The translations under genes were made by a program, and so were the position numbers. Below the pieces are notes generated by a model. That model was given only the letters and a program-made list of their open reading frames with translations. It was not told where the DNA came from and made no database searches. A stretch of DNA of 64,000 bases from CAZWKX01 sp964633975. GTDB taxonomy: Bacteria; Actinomycetota; Acidimicrobiia; Spongiisociales; UBA11373. Position 1 is the first letter of the stretch. Each line of letters opens with the position of its first letter. Shown in pieces: positions 42,260 through 49,693 of this stretch. The stretch spans positions 1 to 64,000 of the forward strand of contig CAZWKX010000003.1 in the NCBI GenBank assembly GCA_964633975.1. The letters are read 5' to 3'.

Positions 42260-42749
42260 CTTGGGGCAGTGGCCGGCGAGGCATCCATCCGGAGGCATCT
42301 TCCTAGGACGCTGCCGGGGCCAGCGGGTCTCTTTGGCGATGTCCTCTTGGAGCCGCTCCTGGATGCGCGGGATCTCGTCGAGCACATCGGTGCGATACCA
42401 CTTAGGCCCGATGTGGGCCCGATGCATGTTGAGCGGGGTGGTGCCCGCACCAGCGACCTGGGGTCGCTCATGATGAGCTTGCCGGAGTCGAGTACAAGGA
42501 TGCGGCGGTCGCTGGCTTCCACAGCCCGATAGTTGTTGAGGCTGACGAACGCCGCCGCTCCGAGAAGGACGAGGAGGCCGGTCATGAGTCCGGTGTATTC
42601 GTCCTCCCGGAAGTCGATGAAGCCAAACGGCGGTCCAATGAAGAGCACGGTTCACCTTTGGGTCACCGGCTGCGTGGCGAATAGGGCTGGGATCTGGCCG
42701 CCCGGCTCGGCACCTCGGAGTCTATTTTGGTCTTCGGTCCGATTGCCAT
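42260..42749 (-). pseudogene. Frameshifted paralogue of the adjacent small membrane protein
   Basis: Starting at ATG 42749 after GAGGAGG, the first frame reads MAIGPKTKIDSE. A second frame then matches the intact neighbour (AEPGGQIPALFATQ versus LEPGEQIQAVLAAQ). A third frame carries the membrane helix and the NNYRAVEASDRRILVLDSGKL block (neighbour: NNYRCVVATDRRILVLESGKL), and a further shift near 42460 gives IGPKWYRTDVLDEIPRIQER (neighbour: IWYRTNALGEVLRIHKR). At least three frame changes break it, so it is a decayed tandem duplicate. The end point is approximate. Confidence 0.75.
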
Positions 42750-42819
42750 GATGGGCTCCTCCTCGGAAACAGGCATGCCGGAGGGCCGAACCGAGGATGA
42801 GGCTCGGGGTGTCTCAGGC

Positions 42820-43248
42820 CTAGCCGGAATACGCCGGAGGAGGAGGAGGCGGCGGCGGGGGAAGCAGTGTGCCCGCCGGGGGCTGGGTCCAGGCCCATGC
42901 GTCGGCCTGCGCGATGTCCTTGAAGAACCGCTTGTGGATCCGCAGCACCTCACCAAGTGCATTGGTGCGGTACCAGATCAGCCCCGATGCGGGCCCGATA
43001 CGTGTGTAGCGCGGTAGCACCCACTTGATCGATTTGGGGTTGCCCAGTATGAGCTTGCCGGACTCGAGCACGAGGATGCGGCGGTCGGTGGCCACCACAC
43101 ACCGGTAGTTGTTGATCATGAAAAAGAAGACCAGTCCGAGCAAGACCAACCACTGACTCGCCGTCTGCGCGGCAAGAACGGCCTGGATCTGCTCACCAGG
43201 CTCCAGGAACTGTTGAGAGTTGCGGATGATCTTCGGCCTGATGGCCAT
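42820..43248 (-). CDS. Small membrane-associated protein, PH-like, unknown function
   Basis: A 142-residue protein. It starts at the ATG 43248 after AAGGAG with MAIRPKIIRNSQQFLEPGEQ. A hydrophobic helix follows (about residues 33-48), then a VVATDRRILVLESGKL line that resembles the core strand pair of bacterial PH-like domains, then WYRTNALGEVLRIHKRFFKDI. The tail is an unusual run of Pro (about nine) before AYSG. No known function. It is the intact partner of the decayed copy next to it. Confidence 0.65.
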   Translation of the reverse strand: MAIRPKIIRNSQQFLEPGEQIQAVLAAQTASQWLVLLGLVFFFMINNYRCVVATDRRILVLESGKLILGNPKSIKWVLPRYTRIGPASGLIWYRTNALGEVLRIHKRFFKDIAQADAWAWTQPPAGTLLPPPPPPPPPAYSG

Positions 43249-43348
43249 GACTGACTCCTTGTCGATATGAGGCGCATGATAGGGAGGCCACCCCGGGGTC
43301 TTCACCTCGTTGCCCGTGGCACATTGCCGCGCCGCATCGGTGGTGACA

Positions 43349-43377
43349 TTGACTCTCCTGGTTCGATCCGCCATACT
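43349..43377 (+). promoter_or_regulatory. Promoter of the cimA operon
   Basis: TTGACT (43349-43354), a 17-bp spacer and CATACT (43372-43377). The same spacing and the same CATACT-N10-ATG layout occur at the ilvB promoter (49522-49550). Confidence 0.75.
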
Positions 43378-43387
43378 CGTTCGCCAG

Positions 43388-43420
43388 ATGGCAGTAACGA
43401 CCACCTGCATGATTACCTAG
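43388..43420 (+). CDS. cimA leader peptide (Thr/Ile/Met-rich)
   Basis: A ten-residue ORF, MAVTTTCMIT, that begins ten bases after the -10 box and ends two bases before a hairpin and terminator. Four Thr codons plus Ile, Val, Met and Cys match the products of the operon (isoleucine via citramalate, methionine via MetH), as expected for a ribosome-mediated attenuator. Confidence 0.72.
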   Translation: MAVTTTCMIT

Positions 43421-43422
43421 GC

Positions 43423-43475
43423 GCACACGCCTCATAGGCGTGTGCTCAGTGACCTCCGCCCCGGCGGAGGTCTTT
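43423..43475 (+). terminator. cimA attenuator: pause hairpin and intrinsic terminator
   Basis: GCACACGCC/GGCGTGTGC (43423-43431 with 43437-43445, 5-nt loop) follows the leader stop. GACCTCCGCC/GGCGGAGGTC (43451-43460 with 43463-43472) then TTT forms a terminator 25 bp before the cimA start. Confidence 0.78.
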
Positions 43476-43499
43476 CAGTTGGCGAGCAAAGAGCAGGCC

Positions 43500-45068
43500 A
43501 TGGAAGCCTTGGAGATATACGACACGACGCTTCGGGACGGCACGCAGTGGGAAGGACTCTCGCTCACCGTCAGAGACAAGCTCGAAGTGGCCCGGCTCAT
43601 CGACGGAATAGGTGTCCGCTTCATCGAGGGCGGATGGCCCGGGGCCAATCCCAAGGACGACGAGTTCTTCGCCAGGGCCGCCGCCGAGTTGGAGCTGAAC
43701 AACGCGGTGCTCGTGGCTTTCGGCTCGACGTGCCGTCCCGGCGCAGACGCGGCCTCGGATCCTCAGCTCAGGGCTCTCCTGGAAGCCGGAACCGAGGTGA
43801 TCTGCATCGTCGGCAAGGCCTGGGACTATCACGTGACCGAAGCGCTGCGCGTGGACCTCGAAGAGGGCGAGCGGATGGTGGCCGACTCGATTGCCGTGCT
43901 CCGGTCAGCGGGCCGGCGGGTGTTCTTCGACGCCGAGCACTTCTTCGATGGCCATCGGGCCAATCCGGAGTATGCCTTGCGTGTGCTCCGCTCCGCGCAT
44001 GCCGCCGGGGCGGAACGTCTCGTGCTCTGCGACACCAACGGTGGTGTTCTTCCGTCGGAGGCGGCCACGGTGATCGCCGCCGCCGTCGCCGCCATGCCCG
44101 ACGCTGTCTTCGGAGCCCACTTCCACAACGATGCCGGTTGCGCGGTGGCCAACACGCTCGCCGCCGTCGAGGCCGGCGTCGTCCAGGTTCAAGGCTGCAT
44201 CAACGGCTACGGGGAACGCACCGGCAACGCCGACCTGTGCACGGTGATCCCAAACCTCGTGCTCAAGATGGGCAGGGAAGTCGTGAGTCGCGATCAGCTC
44301 GCCGCGCTCGCTCCGGTGGCGCATCACATCGCCGAGATAACGAATACCAACATCGACGCGCATCACCCCTACATAGGCAGCGCGGCCTTTGCGCACAAGG
44401 CCGGACTTCACACTTCGGCGCTGCGCCGCAGGCCGGATGCCTACGAGCACATCGATCCCGCCACCGTGGGCAATACGACGTCGATGGTGGTCTCCGAGCT
44501 GATGGGAAGGGCCACCGTGCTGGCTCGGGCGAAGGAGAAGGGCTGGGACCTGGATGCCGAGACCGCCGGCCTGGTGGTCGAGCAGGTGAAGGACCTCGAG
44601 CACCAGGGTTACTTGTTCGAGGCCGCCGATGCGTCGTTCGAGCTTCTCGTGCGCCGGGCCACGGGCTGGAAGCAGAACCTGTTCGGCGTCGACTCGTTCC
44701 GTATCTCGTCCGAGCGCAACGAGGACGGGGTGGAGCTTGTCGAGGCCGAGGTCGTGGTGTCGGTCGAGGGCCGTCGGTTCACTGTGACCGAGCAGGGGGA
44801 TGGGCCGGTGCATGCCTTGGACAAGGCGCTGCGGGCGGCTCTGGCCACCGCCTACCCGGAGGTCGAGCACCTCAGGCTCACCGACTACCGGGTGCGCGAC
44901 CTCGATTCATCCGACGGCACCGCGGCGCGGGTGCGAGTGCTGGTGGAGACCTCCGACAGGACGGACAGCTGGAGTACCGTCGGCCTGAACCGCAACATCA
45001 TTGCCGCGTCCCTCGAGGCGGTCGAAGAGGGGATCGTATTCGGGCTGCTGCGCGCCGGGAGAGTGTGA
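43500..45068 (+). CDS. cimA: Citramalate synthase CimA
   Basis: A 522-residue enzyme of the LeuA-like TIM-barrel family. It condenses pyruvate with acetyl-CoA to (R)-citramalate, the first step of the threonine-independent isoleucine route. The start LEIYDTTLRDGTQWEGLSL and the GGWPGANPKD block are typical of CimA, not LeuA; the metal site HFHNDAG is present. A C-terminal regulatory domain spans about 390-510. LeuBCD encoded at 54.6-57.7 kb would process its product. The ATG at 43500 lies 25 bp after the attenuator. It is followed by metH and metF on the same strand. Confidence 0.9.
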   Translation: MEALEIYDTTLRDGTQWEGLSLTVRDKLEVARLIDGIGVRFIEGGWPGANPKDDEFFARAAAELELNNAVLVAFGSTCRPGADAASDPQLRALLEAGTEVICIVGKAWDYHVTEALRVDLEEGERMVADSIAVLRSAGRRVFFDAEHFFDGHRANPEYALRVLRSAHAAGAERLVLCDTNGGVLPSEAATVIAAAVAAMPDAVFGAHFHNDAGCAVANTLAAVEAGVVQVQGCINGYGERTGNADLCTVIPNLVLKMGREVVSRDQLAALAPVAHHIAEITNTNIDAHHPYIGSAAFAHKAGLHTSALRRRPDAYEHIDPATVGNTTSMVVSELMGRATVLARAKEKGWDLDAETAGLVVEQVKDLEHQGYLFEAADASFELLVRRATGWKQNLFGVDSFRISSERNEDGVELVEAEVVVSVEGRRFTVTEQGDGPVHALDKALRAALATAYPEVEHLRLTDYRVRDLDSSDGTAARVRVLVETSDRTDSWSTVGLNRNIIAASLEAVEEGIVFGLLRAGRV

Positions 45069-45132
45069 GGGAGGCGGCGGTGAGGCGCATGCGACCCGCT
45101 CCCACCGACGGCAGAGCCCCGGAGGTGGAACG

Positions 45133-48100
45133 GTGAACGACTATGTTTCCGCGGCTAAGGAGCGTGTCGTCATCTACGACGGCGCCGCCGGCACCACGCT
45201 GCATGACGCCGGCCTCGGCGCCGACGACTACGGCGGTGCGGCCTACGAGGGCTGTCCCGAGATCCTGAACCTGACCAGGCCCGATGTCGTCGCCTCTTTG
45301 CACTCCTCGTTTCTGGAGCTCGGCGTCGACGTCGTCGAGACGAACACGCTGGGCGCCTTCACCGTTCCGCTGGCCGAGTACGGCCTGGCCGACAGGGCCT
45401 ACGAGCTAGCCCGGGCTGGAGCCGTCATCGCCAAGGAGGTGGCCGTCGACTTCACCACCGCCGATCAGCCGCGCTGGGTGGCCGGGTCGATGGGCCCCGG
45501 CACCAAGCTGGCCTCTCTGGGCCAGATCGGCTTCGCCCAGCTCAGGGACGCCTACGAGGTTATGGCCTCGGGGCTGCTCGACGGGGGAGTCGATCTCTTC
45601 ATCATCGAGACGCAATTCGATCTGCTCGGCCTCAAGGCGGCGGTGATCGGCGCCAGGCGGGCTATGGCCGCCGCAGGCCGCCTCGTGCCCATCCAGGCCC
45701 AGGTCACGATCGAGGCGAACGGCCGCATGCTGCCCGGCACCGATATCGAGGCGGCGCTGGCCGCCGTCGATGCTTTGCGGCCCGACGTCTTTGGGCTCAA
45801 CTGCGGGACGGGTCCCGCCGAGATGTACGGGCCGCTTCGCCATCTCTCGCGCCGATCCCGCGTCCCGATCTCGTGCCAGCCCAATGCCGGCATCCCCGAG
45901 GTCGTCGGAGGCGAGGCTCACTTCGGCCTCGGAGCGGAGGAGCTGGCCGACCACCTCGCCGCTTTCGTCACCGATCTAGGAGTCAGCGTGGTGGGCGGGT
46001 GTTGCGGCACCACCGTCGATCATCTGCGTGCGGTCATCGAGCGGTGCCGGGATCTCGATCCGGTGCCACGCCCGGTGGAACACGAGCCGGGAGCCACATC
46101 GACGTACGGGTTCGTTCCTTTTGAGCAGGAGACTTCGATCCTGCTCATCGGAGAGCGGACCAACGTCAACGGGTCGAAGAAGTTCAGCGAGGCCCTGCTG
46201 ACCGGCGATTGGGACACGTGCGTGAAGATGGGCCGCGAGCAGGTCGCCGAGTCGGCGCACCTGCTCGACGTTTGCGTCGACTATGTGGGCCGGGATGGCG
46301 CCGCCGACATGGATGCACTCGCCTCCCGCTTCGCCACCGGCATCGATTCGCCCCTCGTCCTCGACTCCACCGAGCCCGAGGTCATGAGAGCCGGCCTCGA
46401 ACGGCTTGGCGGAAGGTCGGTGCTGAACTCGGCCAACCTCGAGGATGGTGATGCACCGGGTTCCCGGTTCGACCGGGTGCTCTCGCTGGCGCGGGAGCAC
46501 GGTGCGGCGGTCGTGTGCCTGCTCATCGACGAGGAGGGTCAAGCCCGGAGCGTCGAGAGAAAGATGCAGATCGCCCGTCGTATCTTCGAGCTGGCCACGG
46601 CGAGGTACGGCCTGGAGCCGGCGGACTTGTTCTTCGACGCGCTCACCTTCCCGCTGTCCACCGGCGGCGACGAGCTGCGAGGCGACGCTGTGGCCACCAT
46701 CGAGGCGGTGCGGCGCATCAAGGAGGAGCTCCCCGGGGTCTACACCGTGCTCGGCGTCTCCAATGTGTCTTTCGGCCTCAAGCCTGCGGCGCGTCATGCA
46801 CTCAACTCGGTGTTCCTCCACGAGTGTGTAGAGGCGGGACTCGATGCTGCCATCGTTCACGCCGGCCGCATCCGGCCGCTCAACAAGATCCCCGCCGAGC
46901 AGGCCGAGGCCTGCCTCGACCTGATCTACGATCGGAGACGGCCCGGCTACGACCCGCTGGAGCGTGTGATCGGGCTGTTCGCCGACGTGGACGCGGTCGA
47001 GAGCACGATCGATGATCGGAGCGCGCTCTCGTTGGAGGAACGTCTCCTCCACCGCATCGTTGATGGAGACCGGGACGGCCTCGAGGACGATCTCGACGAA
47101 GCGTTGGGCGCCGGCTGGGATCCACTGGATCTGATCAACGATGTGCTCCTCGGGGCCATGAAGACCGTGGGGGATCTTTTCGCCTCGGGCTCGATGCAGC
47201 TGCCCTTCGTCCTGCAGTCGGCCGAGGTCATGAGGGCGGCGGTGGCCCGGCTCGAGCCTCACATGGAGAGGGAGGGCGTCTCGGGACGGGGATCCATCGT
47301 GCTCGCCACGGTCAAGGGCGACGTGCACGACATCGGCAAGAACCTCGTGGACATCATCCTGCGCAACAACGGCTACCAGGTGCACAACCTGGGCATAAAG
47401 GTCGAAATCGACGCCATCATCGAGAAGGCGCTCGAGGTCGGTGCCGATGCCATAGGAATGAGCGGCCTGTTGGTGAAGAGCACGCTCGTCATGCGGGACA
47501 ACCTCGAAGAGCTGAAGCGTCGCGGCCTGGGTCATCTGCCCGTTTTGCTCGGCGGCGCAGCCCTCACCCGCAGGTACGTGGAGGATGATCTGCGCCGGGC
47601 CTACGCGGGTCCTCTCTTCTACGGAAAGGACGCCTTTGCCGCCCTCGACGTCATGTCGCGTCTCGGTCAGCGCGAGGGCCTCGCCGCCGCCCCGGCCGGT
47701 CGGGAGCCGGCCCGAAGGGGTGCTCGTGTCACAGCAGGCGACCTGCCGGCGCACTCTCCCATGGTCGAGGCCGACAACCCCGTCTTTGAGCCCCCGTTCC
47801 TCGGGTCGCGGGTGGCCGATGAGATCCCGCTCGACCAGGTGACCGCCTACCTGAACGAGACAACTCTCTTTCGCAACCAATGGAAATACCGGCCCGAGCC
47901 GGGGGAGGGCGACGGCGAGTTCCGTGTGCGGTTGCGCCCCATGATCGAGCAGCAGCTGTCTGCTCTCGAGCCCTTCGTCGAGGCGAAGGTCGTCTACGGC
48001 TACTTCGCCGTCAACGCGCAAGGGGACGAGCTCATCGTATGGGAAGGCGCCGACCGCCACAGTGAGCGAACCCGCTTCCTTTTCCCCCGTCAACAGCAGG

Positions 48101-48567
48101 ATCCCTACCTGTGTGTCGCCGACTACTTCCGGGCGACGGACGAGATCGACTACGCCGCTTTCCAGGTCGTCACCTTGGGGCAGGGTCCATCGGAGCATGC
48201 CGCCGAGCTGTTCGCCGCCGACAGCTACACCGACTACCTGCTTCAGCACGGTCTCGGGGCCGAGCTGGCCGAGGCGCTCGCCGAGTACTGGCATCGGCAC
48301 ATCCGGGCCGAGTGGGGTTTCGGCGACGAGGATGGGCCCACCGTGGCAAGCCTGTTCCGCCGGCGGTATCGGGGAGCCCGCTTCTCCTGGGGCTATCCGG
48401 CGTGTCCCGATGTCGAGGACAACGCCAAGGTCGCCGCTCTGCTCGACGCCGGCCGAATCGGGGTGACGGTGGGGCCGGAGACCGGGTTCCAGTACCACCC
48501 GGAGCAGACGACCTCAGCTCTCGTCTGCCACCATCCGAATGCCGCCTACTTCGTGGCGAGGTCCTGA
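45133..48567 (+). CDS. metH: Cobalamin-dependent methionine synthase MetH
   Basis: A 1144-residue multidomain enzyme. The homocysteine-binding barrel (about 1-310) has the zinc Cys residues in GLNCGTG (about 223) and GGCCGTT (about 290). The methyl-THF barrel (about 340-610) has GERTNVNGSKKF. The cobalamin domain has DVHDIGKN with His732 as cobalt ligand. The C-terminal activation domain (about 880-1144) has the RYSFGYPAC-like RFSWGYPACPD. It transfers the methyl group from 5-methyl-THF to homocysteine. The GTG start at 45133 follows GGAGG. No cobalamin riboswitch is seen upstream; the cimA attenuator may control it. Confidence 0.95.
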   Translation: MNDYVSAAKERVVIYDGAAGTTLHDAGLGADDYGGAAYEGCPEILNLTRPDVVASLHSSFLELGVDVVETNTLGAFTVPLAEYGLADRAYELARAGAVIAKEVAVDFTTADQPRWVAGSMGPGTKLASLGQIGFAQLRDAYEVMASGLLDGGVDLFIIETQFDLLGLKAAVIGARRAMAAAGRLVPIQAQVTIEANGRMLPGTDIEAALAAVDALRPDVFGLNCGTGPAEMYGPLRHLSRRSRVPISCQPNAGIPEVVGGEAHFGLGAEELADHLAAFVTDLGVSVVGGCCGTTVDHLRAVIERCRDLDPVPRPVEHEPGATSTYGFVPFEQETSILLIGERTNVNGSKKFSEALLTGDWDTCVKMGREQVAESAHLLDVCVDYVGRDGAADMDALASRFATGIDSPLVLDSTEPEVMRAGLERLGGRSVLNSANLEDGDAPGSRFDRVLSLAREHGAAVVCLLIDEEGQARSVERKMQIARRIFELATARYGLEPADLFFDALTFPLSTGGDELRGDAVATIEAVRRIKEELPGVYTVLGVSNVSFGLKPAARHALNSVFLHECVEAGLDAAIVHAGRIRPLNKIPAEQAEACLDLIYDRRRPGYDPLERVIGLFADVDAVESTIDDRSALSLEERLLHRIVDGDRDGLEDDLDEALGAGWDPLDLINDVLLGAMKTVGDLFASGSMQLPFVLQSAEVMRAAVARLEPHMEREGVSGRGSIVLATVKGDVHDIGKNLVDIILRNNGYQVHNLGIKVEIDAIIEKALEVGADAIGMSGLLVKSTLVMRDNLEELKRRGLGHLPVLLGGAALTRRYVEDDLRRAYAGPLFYGKDAFAALDVMSRLGQREGLAAAPAGREPARRGARVTAGDLPAHSPMVEADNPVFEPPFLGSRVADEIPLDQVTAYLNETTLFRNQWKYRPEPGEGDGEFRVRLRPMIEQQLSALEPFVEAKVVYGYFAVNAQGDELIVWEGADRHSERTRFLFPRQQQDPYLCVADYFRATDEIDYAAFQVVTLGQGPSEHAAELFAADSYTDYLLQHGLGAELAEALAEYWHRHIRAEWGFGDEDGPTVASLFRRRYRGARFSWGYPACPDVEDNAKVAALLDAGRIGVTVGPETGFQYHPEQTTSALVCHHPNAAYFVARS

Positions 48568-48575
48568 GGGGGCCA

Positions 48576-49391
48576 ATGCTCATCGCCAAACACGGCTGGG
48601 TCGACATCGCCGAAGTGAATCCTCCGAGCTTTCCCGACGACAGCCACCTCTCGCTCGAGGGCGTGTGGAGCCACGTGCTCATCACCGACAACGTGTTCGG
48701 GAAGATCCGGGTGTCTCCCTACGCCTACGCCGCCCGTCTCGCCCACGACGCGCCTTCGGTGCATCCGACGGTCGTCGTCTCCACCCGGGACCGCAACATC
48801 CTCGCCATCGAGAGCGAGGTGCGCGGTGCCGTGGGCAACGGTGTCGACTCGTTCCTGGTCGTGATCGGCGACACCGTTCTCGCCATCGAGCACTTCGCCA
48901 ATCACTACGAGATCGTTGGGCACATGAGGGAGCTTCAGGAACACCTGCCGCCTTCTGAGGTGGGCATGCCCACCCGCTTCCGTGAGTGCCAGTTCCGCCA
49001 GCGCGTCGAGTGCGGCGCTCAGTTCTTTGTTGTGGGGCCCGTCGTCGATCCCGAGACCGTCGAGAGTCAGGTGGGCCGGCTGCGGCTTCGGGCGGGCGAT
49101 CCTCCCGTGTTCCTCATGGCCATCCCGCCCTTCAGCCCCGAGTGGGTGGAGCGGGTCGTGGCCTTCGGGTGCATCGAGCCGGGCGCCGATCTCAAGGAGC
49201 GGCTGGCCTCGTTGGACCCGGCCGAACAGCGGGCCTTTGGGTGGGATCAGCTGGAGGCGGTGGCCCGTCGCGTCGGCGATGCAGGCTGCGCCGGCTTGGT
49301 GATCATGGGCCTCAAGCAGGAGACCGTGGCGGGGGAGGCATCGGCCGAGTGGCGGCGCCGCTTCCCCGGCAGGGCGGCCGGCTCGGTGTAG
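48576..49391 (+). CDS. metF: Methylenetetrahydrofolate reductase-like protein (MetF family, short form)
   Basis: A 271-residue protein placed eight bases after metH. It has the TIM-barrel features of MTHFR: SHVLITDNVFGKIR near the N-terminus, PTVVVSTRDRNILAIESEV, GVDSFLVVIGD, QFFVVGPVVDPE and GLVIMGLKQET. It lacks some residues conserved in the E. coli enzyme, and is a little short, so cofactor use may differ. Making 5-methyl-THF for MetH fits its position exactly. The roughly 130 bp from its stop to the ilvB promoter contain no clear terminator. Confidence 0.8.
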   Translation: MLIAKHGWVDIAEVNPPSFPDDSHLSLEGVWSHVLITDNVFGKIRVSPYAYAARLAHDAPSVHPTVVVSTRDRNILAIESEVRGAVGNGVDSFLVVIGDTVLAIEHFANHYEIVGHMRELQEHLPPSEVGMPTRFRECQFRQRVECGAQFFVVGPVVDPETVESQVGRLRLRAGDPPVFLMAIPPFSPEWVERVVAFGCIEPGADLKERLASLDPAEQRAFGWDQLEAVARRVGDAGCAGLVIMGLKQETVAGEASAEWRRRFPGRAAGSV

Positions 49392-49521
49392 CGACCGCGG
49401 CGGGCCCCAAGTCGGAGCGCACCGGGAGCCGGGATCCGCCGTGGGGCCGGCAAGAGACGGCTCGATCGTCGGTCAGAGTGAGCCGAAAACGGCGTTGTCT
49501 GCGAATCCCTCAATCCCCACC

Positions 49522-49550
49522 TTGACAAGCCGATGGATTTTCCGCATACT
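49522..49550 (+). promoter_or_regulatory. Promoter of the ilvBNC operon
   Basis: TTGACA (49522-49527), a 17-bp spacer and CATACT (49545-49550), ten bases before the leader peptide ATG. Confidence 0.85.
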
Positions 49551-49560
49551 GCGCGCCCAC

Positions 49561-49602
49561 ATGAACACACGAAACCCTGCAATCGTTCTGCTTCTCGTAT
49601 AG
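49561..49602 (+). CDS. ilv leader peptide (Ile-Val-Leu-Leu-Leu-Val)
   Basis: A 13-residue ORF, MNTRNPAIVLLLV, ending in a run of the three branched-chain amino acids and placed directly before two hairpins. This is the classical design of a branched-chain amino-acid attenuator. Confidence 0.92.
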   Translation: MNTRNPAIVLLLV

Positions 49603-49659
49603 CGCACGCGCACATAGTCGCGTGCGCACCCTCCAGCCTCACAAGCCGGAGGGTTTTTT
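49602..49659 (+). terminator. ilvB attenuator: pause hairpin and intrinsic terminator
   Basis: GCGCACGCG/CGCGTGCGC (49602-49610 with 49619-49627) starts at the leader stop. ACCCTCC/GGAGGGT (49628-49634 with 49648-49654) followed by TTTTT is an intrinsic terminator 35 bp before ilvB. Stalling at Ile/Val/Leu codons would disrupt the first hairpin. Confidence 0.9.
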
Positions 49660-49693
49660 GTTACCGGAGCGGAATCGAACGGAGAGAGCACTA

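Noticed and set aside
42086..42655. Independent 189-codon gene on the minus strand after lysA
   Set aside because: Only its middle part matches the adjacent paralogue, in a different frame from the rest; it is one piece of the frameshifted copy.
45976..48498. 840-codon open frame opposite metH
   Set aside because: Antisense shadow of metH; no recognisable motif and no start signal.
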